Of a stretch of 64,000 nucleotides of DNA, positions 36,860 through 46,305 are shown one piece after another. The notes under the pieces were generated by a model. That model did no database searches and was not told the DNA's origin. It saw only the letters and a list, made by a program, of their open reading frames with translations. This stretch comes from Arthrobacter terrae (GTDB lineage: Bacteria > Actinomycetota > Actinomycetes > Actinomycetales > Micrococcaceae), in assembly GCF_015708085.1 (NCBI RefSeq), contig NZ_JADNYM010000015.1:50044-114043 (forward strand). The letters run 5' to 3'. Made by a program: the position numbers and the translations under genes. Each line of letters starts with the position of its first letter. Position 1 is the stretch's first letter.

Positions 36860-37870
36860 ATGCCCGCCAAGCGAAGCGCAGCCTCGCAGAGCCTTCGGGC
36901 AGCACAGATGTATTACCTGCAGGATCTGACGATGGATGCGATTGCACGCGAACTGCGTACCTCACGCTCGACGGTCTCCCGGTTGTTATCCGCTGCGCGA
37001 GAGAGCGGGCTGGTGCAGATCCAGATCCGCAGTCCACAGGACAGCGCGCCGGAGCTGGAACGTGCCCTCCGCAGCAGATTCAGGGTCGACGTCCATGTGG
37101 TGCCCGTACTCGATACGCTCAACGAGGCGGAGGTGCTGGAACGGGTCTGTATTCAAGCAGCTCGCCTGATTAGCCCGCTGGTGGATTCCAGCGCCGTGAT
37201 TGGAGTTGCCTGGGGTTCGACCGTGAGCACGCTAAGCCGCCACCTGACCCGGAAAATTACACATGGCAGCACGATTGTGCAGCTCAACGGGGCGGGAAAT
37301 ACGCAAACCACGGGCATTACTTATGCCAGTGAAATTATGCGCCGTTTCGGTAATGCCTACGAAGCCAAGGTGGAACAATTTCCCGTTCCCGCATTCTTTG
37401 ACCATGCGGAAACCAAGACGCTTATGTGGGATGAACGCAGCGTGCGGAGAATACTTGATCTGCAGGCACGGATGACGATGGCGATATTCGGCGTCGGTTC
37501 CATCGATGCGGACATTCCCAGCCATGTCTATTCCGGTGGATACCTTGACGAGACGGACCTTGACTCGCTCTCAGCCGGGAATGTGGTCGGCGATGTAGCC
37601 ACGGTGTTCTTCCGCGCGAACGGATCCTCCGACGGCATTGCCATGAACCTGCGCTCCAGTGGTCCCGACCTGGATGTGCTGCGCACGGTGCGCCGACGCG
37701 TGTGCGTTGTCTCCGGGGCGTCAAAGATCAGTGGTCTGCGTGGAGCGCTCGCAGCCGGATTGGCCACGGACCTCATTCTTGATGAGACCACCGCACGAAT
37801 CCTTGTGGATCCGGACACAGCGGGGGCAGCGGAATTCAGCACGGCAGAGCATCGGGACTATTCGAGCTAA
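36860..37870 (+). CDS. SorC-family sugar-binding transcriptional regulator
   Basis: 336-aa regulator. Helix-turn-helix at about 24-45 (LTMDAIARELRTSRSTVSRLL), then a SorC sugar-phosphate-binding domain (VIGVAWGSTVSTLSRHL, GIAMNLRSSGPDLD and a conserved C-terminal SGASKISGLRGALAAGLATDLILDE). The ligand is typically a phosphorylated sugar or polyol. The ATG at 36860 follows GGAGGAG by 7 bases; the open frame further upstream belongs to antisense of glpD. Divergent to glpD and close to glpF-glpK, so control of glycerol genes is the natural guess. Confidence 0.9.
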   Translation: MPAKRSAASQSLRAAQMYYLQDLTMDAIARELRTSRSTVSRLLSAARESGLVQIQIRSPQDSAPELERALRSRFRVDVHVVPVLDTLNEAEVLERVCIQAARLISPLVDSSAVIGVAWGSTVSTLSRHLTRKITHGSTIVQLNGAGNTQTTGITYASEIMRRFGNAYEAKVEQFPVPAFFDHAETKTLMWDERSVRRILDLQARMTMAIFGVGSIDADIPSHVYSGGYLDETDLDSLSAGNVVGDVATVFFRANGSSDGIAMNLRSSGPDLDVLRTVRRRVCVVSGASKISGLRGALAAGLATDLILDETTARILVDPDTAGAAEFSTAEHRDYSS

Positions 37871-37940
37871 CGCCCTCTTCCCCCGGCGCGCAGGCAGATA
37901 GCGCGGCCCCCCTTAGTGCGCGCAGGCATTGCAGCCCGGC

Positions 37941-38834
37941 TTAGGACAACACGTCCTTGCTGGCAAATCTGCCATAGGCCAGCGCACCAAAAACAGCAAT
38001 ATATCCGGCCTGCAGCCAGGCATTGGCGCCGAAGGAACTCCACGACACGGGTTGGCGCAGCAGGTCAGCGAAGTCGAACCAATAATGGCTGAAGAGCCAC
38101 GGATGCAGCCACGTGACCTGCGGCAGCGCGTCAAGTACAGCGGACACCACCGTGAGGACTATCGTCGCGGCCATCGCGCCGACCGGCACGTCTGTGAGCG
38201 TCGAAATAAAGAGCCCGACGGCGGCGAGCCCCACGAGCGAGACCATCACGTAAGCTGCCACCAACAGCAGGCGCAGCACCGATGCACCGACGCCAATCGT
38301 GTCACCGGAAAGCAGCGTCACCGGGCCAACGGGGAACAGCAGGACGCCAACAACTGCTCCCGGCACGGCAACGGCCAGGGTCGCCGCAATGCAGAACGCC
38401 AGTGCTGCGGCGTATTTGACCAACAGCAGACGAACTCGTCCCGCCGGCGCCACCAAAAGGTACCGCAACGTGCCAAGGCTCCCTTCCCCGGCGATGGTGT
38501 CGCCGGCGACCACGGAAATGGTCAGCGGCAGGAACAGCGGGATGGAAACTACGAGCCCCGTGACACCGACGAACAGCCCATTCTGCGTGACACGGTCCAA
38601 AAACGCCGGCCCGCGACCCGGCGTACCCGGCCCGGAAGAGAGCCGAACTACGACGGCGATGAGGACCGGAACCGCCGCGAGCACCAGCAGCATCGCCCAC
38701 GTTCGCCGGCGTCCAAACAACATCTGCAATTCCGAGGCCAGCAGGGGCCATCCCGCCCGAGCCCAGCCTGCCGTGGCAGGCCGGTCACGGGGCGGATTGG
38801 AGTCATTGGGCAGACTGGGGTCACTGGGCAACAT
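37941..38834 (-). CDS. ABC transporter permease (ABC-2 type)
   Basis: 297-aa integral membrane protein with about six hydrophobic segments, opening with RRRTWAMLLVLAAVPVLIAVV and containing AGDTIAGEGSLGTLRYLLVAPAGRVRLLLVKY, the typical ABC-2 permease loop. The ATG at 38834 follows GGAGG by 6 bases and overlaps the end of the ATPase gene by 14 bases. It forms an exporter with the upstream ATPase; the substrate is unknown. Confidence 0.9.
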   Translation of the reverse strand: MLPSDPSLPNDSNPPRDRPATAGWARAGWPLLASELQMLFGRRRTWAMLLVLAAVPVLIAVVVRLSSGPGTPGRGPAFLDRVTQNGLFVGVTGLVVSIPLFLPLTISVVAGDTIAGEGSLGTLRYLLVAPAGRVRLLLVKYAAALAFCIAATLAVAVPGAVVGVLLFPVGPVTLLSGDTIGVGASVLRLLLVAAYVMVSLVGLAAVGLFISTLTDVPVGAMAATIVLTVVSAVLDALPQVTWLHPWLFSHYWFDFADLLRQPVSWSSFGANAWLQAGYIAVFGALAYGRFASKDVLS

Positions 38835-39873
38835 CAAACCCCTCCCCGGTCAGCGCTACGAACCTGTCCTCCAGGCTGCTTCCCAGCACTGCAAAACCCC
38901 GCACCCGCACTCCCGCTGCGACCAGGGCGCAGACGATCTCCTCAGGCTTGGGCGCACGCCCGGACGCCAGGCTTTCCTGTAGCCCGGCGGCGTAAACCGG
39001 CCCGCCAGCGAGGTCCGGTCCGCCAGGATGCACAGCCAACACGGCCGTGACCAGGCCGTCGGCTGCGTCGGCGGCCGCCGGCCGGCCTGCGTCTTCCGCC
39101 GCCAGACCCAGGCCCGCCAGCACGCGCCGCGCCGCTTCCGCGTCCGGCGTTCGGACCTGCACCCGGGACGTGCCCGACCGGCGCAATTCATCGAGAGTGC
39201 CCTGGGCCACCAGCCTCCCGGCGCTCATCACCGCCGCATGTGTGCACATCTGCTCCACCTCGCCAAGAAGGTGGCTGGATACGAACACCGTCGTGCCCCC
39301 GGCGGCCAGTAGACGCACCAAGGCACGGACCTCCCGGGTTCCCTGCGGGTCCAGCCCATTCGTCGGCTCATCCAGGACCAGCAGTTCCCGTGGTGCCAGC
39401 AAGGCATTCGCGATGCCCAGCCTCTGCTTCATCCCCAGGGAATACGCACGGACTTTTTTACCCGCCGCCTGCGTCAGCCCGACGCGCTCGAGCGCCAGGT
39501 GCACCCGGGCTGCGCGCGTTCTGGACGGCGCGTCGCGGTCCGCAGTATCGAGCCGGTGCAGGTTCGCTGCACCGGAGAGGAACGGATAGAACGCCGGTCC
39601 TTCGATCAGCGCACCTACCAGCGGCAATACCTCCCGGAGGCTGCGGGGCATATCCCGTCCCAACACCCGGGCCTGCCCGCTCGTCGCAGCGGCCAAGCCG
39701 AGCAGCATCCGGATGGTCGTTGTCTTCCCGGACCCGTTTGGTCCGAGGAAACCGAACACGGCACCGCGTGGAACGGCCAAATCAATGCCGTTTACTGCCA
39801 CTTGGTGCCCGAACGTCTTGGTCAGCCCACGGGTTTCTATCGCCAGTTCAGCGGAACGTTCTTCGGCGGTCAC
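38821..39873 (-). CDS. ABC transporter ATP-binding protein
   Basis: 350-aa ATPase. Walker A GPNGSGKT at 44-51, signature YSLGMKQRLGIA, Walker B LLVLDEPTNGLD. The 120-residue C-terminal extension is of the kind found in exporters of the CcmA/NatA group. The GTG at 39873 overlaps the stop of the upstream LolA-like gene (GTGA), and the permease overlaps the 3' end, so three genes form one unit. Confidence 0.93.
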   Translation of the reverse strand: MTAEERSAELAIETRGLTKTFGHQVAVNGIDLAVPRGAVFGFLGPNGSGKTTTIRMLLGLAAATSGQARVLGRDMPRSLREVLPLVGALIEGPAFYPFLSGAANLHRLDTADRDAPSRTRAARVHLALERVGLTQAAGKKVRAYSLGMKQRLGIANALLAPRELLVLDEPTNGLDPQGTREVRALVRLLAAGGTTVFVSSHLLGEVEQMCTHAAVMSAGRLVAQGTLDELRRSGTSRVQVRTPDAEAARRVLAGLGLAAEDAGRPAAADAADGLVTAVLAVHPGGPDLAGGPVYAAGLQESLASGRAPKPEEIVCALVAAGVRVRGFAVLGSSLEDRFVALTGEGFDVAQ

Positions 39874-40958
39874 CGCTCGGCGGCCGCGGACTGCAGTCGC
39901 GCCAGCGGAACCGACCCCGCGAAAATCCGCCCGTCGTTGGTCAGCAAAACGTTCACCAGCGATGTGGAAATCAACCGGCCGCCGTCGACCGCCTGTGCCG
40001 CGTGCCCGAGCAGCGGCGACGCCGTCAGATCGGCCGGCATTGCGGTTGCCGGCAGTGCGATCACGGTATCCCAGCCCTGGCCGGAAACCGTGTGCGCGGG
40101 AGTCGCGCTGCCACTGTTCCCACCGGGAGCACGGGGCTCCCCCGGCGGCCGCTCGTCAGCCTGCTGCGGGCGTGTGCGTTGGGTGATGTGGGCGCCGGGC
40201 GGCGGCGTGAAGGCGAACAGATCGGCCGACGGCGCCTGCAGGACGAGGTCGGTGAAAACCAGCCGGAAGGCAGGCTTCTCCTGGCCCCTGGCCTGCACGG
40301 CCACGCTCAGCGGCAGCCCGGTCTGGGAGTCGACCGCAATCGAAACCGATCCAACTAGCGTGTCCGCACTGCGTGGAGTGAGCACCAGAGCATAGGCCGG
40401 GCGTCCGGCCACCGAGGTGTCCTGGCCCACCGTCACGGTTGTGCTGGCATCAAGGGCGGCCAGCATGCGCTGCGCCAGTTGATCAGGCGTTTGCAGCTGC
40501 GGCGTCGCGGCAGCAGTTTTCCCTTTTAGGCCGGCGGCAGGGAGTGTTTCGTGAGTTACCGAGTTGTCCTTGGAACTGTACGTCCATACCTCATTTCCAT
40601 GTCGGATCACGTCCCGCTCGGCGAGCTGATCCATCACCTGCACACGGGCGTTTGCCGGACCGTCAAGATAAATCCGCGCGGTGTGTGGGGCAGCCAGCAA
40701 GTCAAGAGCAGAGGCCATGTCGGCGCTCGACGACGGCGCACCGGCGGGCAGCTGCGGCAGTCCCAGCTCCGACGTCTGTTCCAGCGTCCCCGACAGTGCC
40801 CTCACGGTATCTGCACCGACCATCGCCAACACCTGCTCCGGCGTTTTCGCCGGCAGATTATCTGCCGCGCTCGCCTGAAAGGACCCGGCCAGCGCACCGG
40901 CGGCGATAACCGCAGGCACCACAACCGCAGGGAGCCAGCGTAGCCATAGTCGGGTCAT
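39870..40958 (-). CDS. Exported LolA-like (outer-membrane lipoprotein carrier fold) protein
   Basis: 362-aa secreted protein. Signal peptide in residues 1-32 (LPAVVVPAVIAAGALAGSFQASA). The body (ARVQVMDQLAERDVIRHGNEVWTYSSKDNSV, then AYALVLTPRSADTLVGSVSIAVDSQTGLPLSVAV) matches the LolA/RseB-like fold seen in DUF2092 and MucB-type proteins. In a monoderm it cannot be a true LolA; it may bind lipid or lipoprotein outside the membrane. It is translationally coupled to the ABC ATPase. Confidence 0.8.
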   Translation of the reverse strand: MTRLWLRWLPAVVVPAVIAAGALAGSFQASAADNLPAKTPEQVLAMVGADTVRALSGTLEQTSELGLPQLPAGAPSSSADMASALDLLAAPHTARIYLDGPANARVQVMDQLAERDVIRHGNEVWTYSSKDNSVTHETLPAAGLKGKTAAATPQLQTPDQLAQRMLAALDASTTVTVGQDTSVAGRPAYALVLTPRSADTLVGSVSIAVDSQTGLPLSVAVQARGQEKPAFRLVFTDLVLQAPSADLFAFTPPPGAHITQRTRPQQADERPPGEPRAPGGNSGSATPAHTVSGQGWDTVIALPATAMPADLTASPLLGHAAQAVDGGRLISTSLVNVLLTNDGRIFAGSVPLARLQSAAAER

Positions 40959-41090
40959 GATGGATCGCTCATCAAAGCAAGCCTCGGATTCGGCAATTCA
41001 TGCACCAACTTTACGCCGCGGGGACACGACTTCATAGGGGGCCTCCCGCGCTGCACCGATCCGGACCTCCGGCTCGGTAGAGTCGTAGTC

Positions 41091-41930
41091 ATGCGACAAG
41101 TGCCCAACGTGACCCTGAACAACGGTGTAGAGATCGGGCAGCTGGGGTACGGGGTCTACAAGGTCCCGGCCGCGGACAGCTTTGCCCTCGTCAGCCAGGC
41201 GCTGGAGGCCGGCTACCGCAGCATCGATACCGCCGCGCTGTACGCCAATGAAGCGGGAGTGGGCCGGGCGGTCCGGCAGGCCACGGGCGACGGCGGTCCG
41301 CTCAGCCGCGAGGGCGTCGTTGTCACCACCAAAGTCTGGAATGACAGCCACGGATTTGACCGCACCCTGACTGCCTTTGATGAATCCCTGCACAAGCTCG
41401 GGCTCGAATATGTGGATCTGTACCTGATTCATTGGCCGTGCCCGGAGCAGGACCTGTATATCCAGACCTACCGTGCCCTCGAGCGGCTATACCACGACGG
41501 CCGCGTCCGGGCGATCGGCGTCTGCAATTTTGAACCGGAACATCTGCGCAGGCTGCTGGACGCCACCGATGTGGTGCCCGCCGTCAATCAGGTGGAGCTG
41601 CATCCCTGGCTGCAGCAGAATGAAGTGCGGGCCGTCAATCGCGAGGCCGGCATCCTGACCGAGGCGTGGAGTCCGCTGGCCCGCGGCCAGCTGCTGACCG
41701 ACCCGGTGCTGTTAAGGATTGCAGCCGGGCTCGGACGCAGCGTAGCCCAAGTGGTTTTACGCTGGCACATCCAGCTCGGCAATATCGTCATTCCGAAGGC
41801 CAGCTCGCCGGCCCGGATCCGGGAGAACCGGGACATTTTTGATTTCCAGCTCGACGACGGCGCCATGGCCGCCATTGCGGCTCTGGACCGTGGCCATCGG
41901 TCCGGATCTGATCCGGGCCGGGTCAATTAG
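41091..41930 (+). CDS. Aldo/keto reductase
   Basis: NADPH-dependent oxidoreductase of the AKR5-type, 279 aa. The catalytic tetrad is intact: Asp46, Tyr51, Lys81, His114 (SIDTAALY, TTKVW, LIHWP). GVCNFEPEHL and IPKASSPARIRENRDIF, the cofactor motif, are present. Substrate not predictable; relatives reduce 2,5-diketogluconate or methylglyoxal. There is no ribosome binding site, but TAGAGT ends 7 bases before the ATG, so a leaderless mRNA is possible. Confidence 0.95.
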   Translation: MRQVPNVTLNNGVEIGQLGYGVYKVPAADSFALVSQALEAGYRSIDTAALYANEAGVGRAVRQATGDGGPLSREGVVVTTKVWNDSHGFDRTLTAFDESLHKLGLEYVDLYLIHWPCPEQDLYIQTYRALERLYHDGRVRAIGVCNFEPEHLRRLLDATDVVPAVNQVELHPWLQQNEVRAVNREAGILTEAWSPLARGQLLTDPVLLRIAAGLGRSVAQVVLRWHIQLGNIVIPKASSPARIRENRDIFDFQLDDGAMAAIAALDRGHRSGSDPGRVN

Positions 41931-41952
41931 CTTAGGTCCATGAGCACGGTCA

Positions 41953-42978
41953 ATGGGTAAGGTCGATGAGCAGGGTCGATTGACTACCCCGGCGGCTCCC
42001 CCTGCACCCCGATCTGAAACGGACGGCTTCTCGTTGACAGACATCACAGTAGACCTCGACGCCCGGCGCAGCCGGCACACGGTGACCATCCGCGGCGCAC
42101 GGATCGACTACTGGCAGTACTCTGCGGCCCCGACTGGCACGCAGCTCACCGCAGTGCAGGAGCCGCGGACCCTATTGGTGGTGCACGGCTTCCGAGGTGA
42201 CCATCATGGCCTGGAACGGGTTGTTGAACAGCTGCCGGGAGTACGTGTCATCATGCCCGATCTTCCCGGTTTCGGCACCTCGGCCGCACTCATCGATGCG
42301 CCCCATGACGTGCCATCCTACGGTCGATTCCTTGCTGACTTTATGGCGGCACTGGACCTGGGCCCGGGCACCGTTTTGCTCGGACATTCGTTCGGCTCAA
42401 TTGTCGCCAGCCACTTCGTGGCAGAGCACCCGGGAAAAGTCCGCGAGCTGATTCTGATTAATCCGATCGCAGCACCCGCTCTGGAGGGGCCCAAAGGCAT
42501 CCTCTCCAAACTGGCCGAGTTTTACTATCTGGCCTCCGCCCGGCTTCCGGCCAGGGCGGGGAACGCGCTGCTGCGAAGCAAGACCATCGTGCACCTCATG
42601 AGCGTCACGATGGCCAAAACCAAGGACCAGGCGCTGCTGCGTTTCATCCACCAGCAGCACCACGCTTACTTCTCGCTCTTCGCCGACCGCGGCATGCTGC
42701 TGCAGTCATTTCGCGCCTCGGTCGGAGGAACCGTCCGACAGGTGGCTTCGCAGCTGACCCTGCCGGTCCTGCTGATCGCCGGAGCCGAGGACGAAATCGC
42801 CACCCTGCCCACGCAGTACAAACTGCTGGAGCTCCTGCCGGACGCCAAGCTGGTGGTGATTCCCGCCGTCGGCCATCTAATCCATTACGAGACTCCTGTT
42901 CCGGCGGCCGGCGCCATCGTGGCTTTCCTGGCGCAGCGGCCGGAATCCTCCGCCGCGCAACCGGGGCAGAGCGCATGA
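41953..42978 (+). CDS. Alpha/beta hydrolase
   Basis: 341-aa alpha/beta hydrolase. LLVVHGFRGDHHGLERV precedes the nucleophile elbow GHSFGS (Ser146). A GAEDEI acid and a C-terminal GHLIHYE His complete the triad. It lies 22 bases after the aldo/keto reductase and overlaps the glycosyltransferase start (ATGA), so the last two are coupled. The start is uncertain: the first 40 residues are low-complexity. Substrate unknown. Confidence 0.88.
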   Translation: MGKVDEQGRLTTPAAPPAPRSETDGFSLTDITVDLDARRSRHTVTIRGARIDYWQYSAAPTGTQLTAVQEPRTLLVVHGFRGDHHGLERVVEQLPGVRVIMPDLPGFGTSAALIDAPHDVPSYGRFLADFMAALDLGPGTVLLGHSFGSIVASHFVAEHPGKVRELILINPIAAPALEGPKGILSKLAEFYYLASARLPARAGNALLRSKTIVHLMSVTMAKTKDQALLRFIHQQHHAYFSLFADRGMLLQSFRASVGGTVRQVASQLTLPVLLIAGAEDEIATLPTQYKLLELLPDAKLVVIPAVGHLIHYETPVPAAGAIVAFLAQRPESSAAQPGQSA

Positions 42979-44087
42979 GTGCGGATAACGACGCCAAGAC
43001 GGGAAAGCTGAAGATCGTCATAGACGCACGCTTTACCCGGTTTGACCATCACGACGGCATCAGCCGCTACGGCGCCTCCCTGATTGCCGCCGTCGCACCT
43101 CTGGCGGACGTGACCATGCTGATCAGCGATGACCGCCAGCTGGCGCTGCTCCCCGACGTGCCGTACGCGAAAATCAGCAGTCCGTTGTCGCCGCGGGAGC
43201 TTTTTGTGGCCCGCCGGGTCAACGGCCTTAGCCCCGACATGGTCTTCTGTCCAATGCAGACTATGGGCAGCTGGGGACGCAAATATCCGCTGGTGCTCAC
43301 ACTGCACGACCTGATTTATTATGAGCATCCGGCACCGCCGGGCTTTCTGCCCGCACCGGTGCGCCTGCTCTGGCGGCTGTACCACAAGGCGTACTGGCCC
43401 CAGCGGCTGCTGCTCAATCGTGCCGATGTGGTGACCACCATCAGCACGACCACCGAGTCGCTGATGCGCCAGCACCGCTTGACCCGGCGGCCGGTGCGGA
43501 TTATCGGGAACGCGCCACAGGATCAAAGGGCCCCGCGCAGCCCCTCTGTGCCGCCGGAAAAGGCACTGATTTACATGGGGTCCTTCATGCCTTACAAGAA
43601 CGTCGAGACACTGATCCGCGGGATGGCAGGATTGGACGGGTTTTCCCTCCACCTACTCAGCCGGATCACTGACCAGCGGCGGGCTGAGCTGGAGCCGCTG
43701 GTGCCTGCGGGGGCGCAGGTTATTTTCCATAATGGCGTGAGCGACGCCGAATACGACGAGCTGCTGCTGCGCGCGACCGCGCTGGTGACGCTGTCCAAGG
43801 CAGAAGGCTACGGACTGCCGCTGGTGGAGGCCATGTCGCTGGGGACACCGGTGGTGGTCAGCGACACGCCAATCTTCAAGGAGGTGGGCGGCGACGCGGC
43901 CTCCTATGTAGCGGCCGACTCGCCCGCCGGCTTTGCCGCCGCCGTCCTTGCCCTCGCCGATCCCGAAATCTGGAGCCAGCGGTCCACCGAGTCCGTGCTG
44001 CAGGCAGCCAAATTCAGCTGGGACACCTCGGCGCGTGAGCTGCTGGAGATTGCCGAGGAACTTAGCACCCGGCGCCCACGGCTTTAG
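42975..44087 (+). CDS. GT4-family glycosyltransferase
   Basis: 370-aa GT-B glycosyltransferase. IVIDARFTRFDHHDGISRYGASL at the N-terminus, LVLTLHDLIYYEHP, and the nucleotide-sugar motif SKAEGYGLPLVEAMSLGTPVVVSD (the E-x7-E motif). It probably modifies a lipid or cell-wall glycan. Coupled to the alpha/beta hydrolase by a 4-base overlap and convergent with priA. Donor and acceptor are unknown. Confidence 0.92.
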   Translation: MSADNDAKTGKLKIVIDARFTRFDHHDGISRYGASLIAAVAPLADVTMLISDDRQLALLPDVPYAKISSPLSPRELFVARRVNGLSPDMVFCPMQTMGSWGRKYPLVLTLHDLIYYEHPAPPGFLPAPVRLLWRLYHKAYWPQRLLLNRADVVTTISTTTESLMRQHRLTRRPVRIIGNAPQDQRAPRSPSVPPEKALIYMGSFMPYKNVETLIRGMAGLDGFSLHLLSRITDQRRAELEPLVPAGAQVIFHNGVSDAEYDELLLRATALVTLSKAEGYGLPLVEAMSLGTPVVVSDTPIFKEVGGDAASYVAADSPAGFAAAVLALADPEIWSQRSTESVLQAAKFSWDTSARELLEIAEELSTRRPRL

Positions 44088-44099
44088 CCGGACGCAAAG

Positions 44100-46238
44100 C
44101 TACAGCACATCCAAGCCGTCGCATCTGACCTGCACTGGTGTGCCGCTGCGTTTGGCCGCGTTCGCCGCCTTAAGTGCCCGCAGCGAAGCGATGATCCGCG
44201 GGGCCAGCGTGTAGGAAAAGAAAAGCAGCGTCCGGTATTCGGCCTCCTCATCGCCGTCCTGCGAGCTGCCGGATCGTGGTCTCTGCAGACCGGGCGCCAC
44301 CGGCGCGGGCCCGATCACCCGAACCTCGGCGGGAACGTCGAGCTGGCCCACGAATGCTTCCACGGCAGACTCCGGCCCGGTGATGGAGGCAATACGGGTA
44401 GCCGGCGGAAGCCCTAATTCCTGCCGGAGGGCCAGCTCGCGCTCGGCGTAACCGGCGGGGTCCCAGCGAACCAAGGCACCGACTACTTGGGCGTCGTCCG
44501 CTGTCACCACCACCACTCCGCCCTCCTTCGCCGGTCGAACCAGCGCGCTCGCGTTGAACCACCGGCGCAGGGCGTCCTCGCCGGAGCGCAGGGACTCGCG
44601 CCGCAGCAAGGTGTCCCCGTCGAGCAGGAGAGCCGCGGCGTACCCGGCCGGCGCCAGCGGTTCGGCACCCACCGTCGCCACCACCAGCGCGGGTTTGTCC
44701 GGAATCCGGGCCTTTACATGATCTCCCGCAGAGGCAAGGACCGTCACACCCGGAAAAGCCCTGCCGAGTTCCTCTGCTGTCCGCCCGGCCCCGACGACAA
44801 CGCGGCGCAGTTCCCGTGAACCGCAGGTGGGACAGCTGTGATCATTCCCCGGGGCGGCGCACCAGCGGCACGCCAGGACGGCACTTTGGTTGCCTCGCGC
44901 CGGAAGTTCCATCAGCGGGCCGCCGCAAGTCAGGCAGCGCGCCGATTCCCGGCAACGCTGACAGGCCAGACTCGGCGCGTACCCGGCACGTGCCACCTGG
45001 ACCAGGACCGGCCCCCGTTTGAGCGCTTCCTTCGCGCTCTGCCACGCCCGCTGCGGCAGTCGGGCGACGGCGGCCAACGGATCACGTGCCTGTTCAAAGC
45101 TGTCGGCCGTGCTAATGATCCGCGCCGTCACAGCACGCGCGAGGGTGCGCTCCGGGTAAATTGGCTGGGCCCATCCGCTGTTGAGCAGCCGCTGAGCCTC
45201 CGTGCTCCGGGTGTGGCCCGCGAGCAGCAGCGCGGCACCGTCCTGACCGGCGCGCAGCAGCAGCACATCGCGGGCGTGCTGATACGGCGCCCGCCGCTCG
45301 ACATGCAGGTCATCGCCGTCGTCCCAGCAGCAAAAGAGCCCGGGATTCGTGACCGGTGCAAAGGCCGCAGATCTGGTTCCGAGCACCACTGTCACCTCCC
45401 CGCTAAGGACCCGCAGAAAATTCCGGTAGCGCAGGTTAGGGCCGTCTTCCGCCGTCAGCCGGACGAAGGAATCTGCCGGCAGCACTGCGGCGACGGCCTG
45501 CTCAAGCAGGAGCAGGTCCCGCTGATCGGGCACGACGGCGACGGCGCCCCTTCCTGACGCGTGGCAGGTGGCGATGGCGTGGGCCACTTGGTGGTGCCAG
45601 GAGTTTTTGCCGAAACCCTGCAGCGCGGACAGAACTCCGCGCGGGTTCCCGCCGGCAGCCAGATGGCTTAGAAAGGCACCGGCGTTGCGGTATCCCTGAA
45701 AGAGTGACGGCGACGGCGGCTGCGGCTGCGACGGCGGCTGCGTGTTCAAAGCAGGAGCCGGTGCCTCGGTGGTGGGCCCGTATTGCTTATCGGCGTATTG
45801 CTTATCCAGGCTCGCCACCCGCGGAGGGACGGCTACACGGAGCACGTCGCTGACGGTCCCCGCATAGCGTGCAGCCACCGCTTCGGCCAGCATGAGCACG
45901 GACGGCGTCAGCACCGGAACGGAACTGACTATCTTGGTCAGGGGCGTGAGGCGACTGCTTTCCGAGGTTTCGGCGCGGGAAGTGAGGAATCCATTCAGAT
46001 TCTGGCCCGCAAACCTGACCTTGACGCGCACTCCTGGCTGCGCCTGCCCGGCGAGCTCGGCAGGAACGCTGTAATCAAAGAGCCGGTCCAGATGCGGCAG
46101 GGACGACTCGATCAGCACCCGTGCCACAGGCAAGTACTTGGCCAGCACCACCGCGCTATAGGGGTCAGGTTTGGGCTGATGCGTCACAAACCCCTGCAGC
46201 AGCGAGGGCTGAACAACGGAGCCGCCATCGGCCGGCAT
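44100..46238 (-). CDS. priA: Probable primosomal protein PriA, helicase motifs degenerate
   Basis: 712-aa actinobacterial PriA. The N-terminal 3'-DNA-binding domain (ARVLIESSLPHLDRLFDYSVP) and the zinc cluster (CQRCRESARCLTCGG, CRWCAAPGNDHSCPTCGS) are present. Walker A is replaced by GFGKNSWH and the DEAH box by CWDDGDD, so it cannot be an active helicase of the E. coli kind. This loss is typical of actinobacterial PriA, so replication-restart loading without unwinding is inferred. ATG 46238 follows AAGGAG by 8 bases; an in-frame GTG at 46253 is weaker. Confidence 0.9.
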   Translation of the reverse strand: MPADGGSVVQPSLLQGFVTHQPKPDPYSAVVLAKYLPVARVLIESSLPHLDRLFDYSVPAELAGQAQPGVRVKVRFAGQNLNGFLTSRAETSESSRLTPLTKIVSSVPVLTPSVLMLAEAVAARYAGTVSDVLRVAVPPRVASLDKQYADKQYGPTTEAPAPALNTQPPSQPQPPSPSLFQGYRNAGAFLSHLAAGGNPRGVLSALQGFGKNSWHHQVAHAIATCHASGRGAVAVVPDQRDLLLLEQAVAAVLPADSFVRLTAEDGPNLRYRNFLRVLSGEVTVVLGTRSAAFAPVTNPGLFCCWDDGDDLHVERRAPYQHARDVLLLRAGQDGAALLLAGHTRSTEAQRLLNSGWAQPIYPERTLARAVTARIISTADSFEQARDPLAAVARLPQRAWQSAKEALKRGPVLVQVARAGYAPSLACQRCRESARCLTCGGPLMELPARGNQSAVLACRWCAAPGNDHSCPTCGSRELRRVVVGAGRTAEELGRAFPGVTVLASAGDHVKARIPDKPALVVATVGAEPLAPAGYAAALLLDGDTLLRRESLRSGEDALRRWFNASALVRPAKEGGVVVVTADDAQVVGALVRWDPAGYAERELALRQELGLPPATRIASITGPESAVEAFVGQLDVPAEVRVIGPAPVAPGLQRPRSGSSQDGDEEAEYRTLLFFSYTLAPRIIASLRALKAANAAKRSGTPVQVRCDGLDVL

Positions 46239-46305
46239 GATCAGCTCCTTCACTACTGCGGTTTACTTCGCTGCTTCACGCGACCGCTGTGCTTCACGTT
46301 TGCGT

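Noticed and set aside
37929..39050. 373-codon + strand frame over the ABC genes
   Set aside because: Composition is Arg/Gln/His-rich shadow; ABC genes on the reverse strand have Walker and membrane features.
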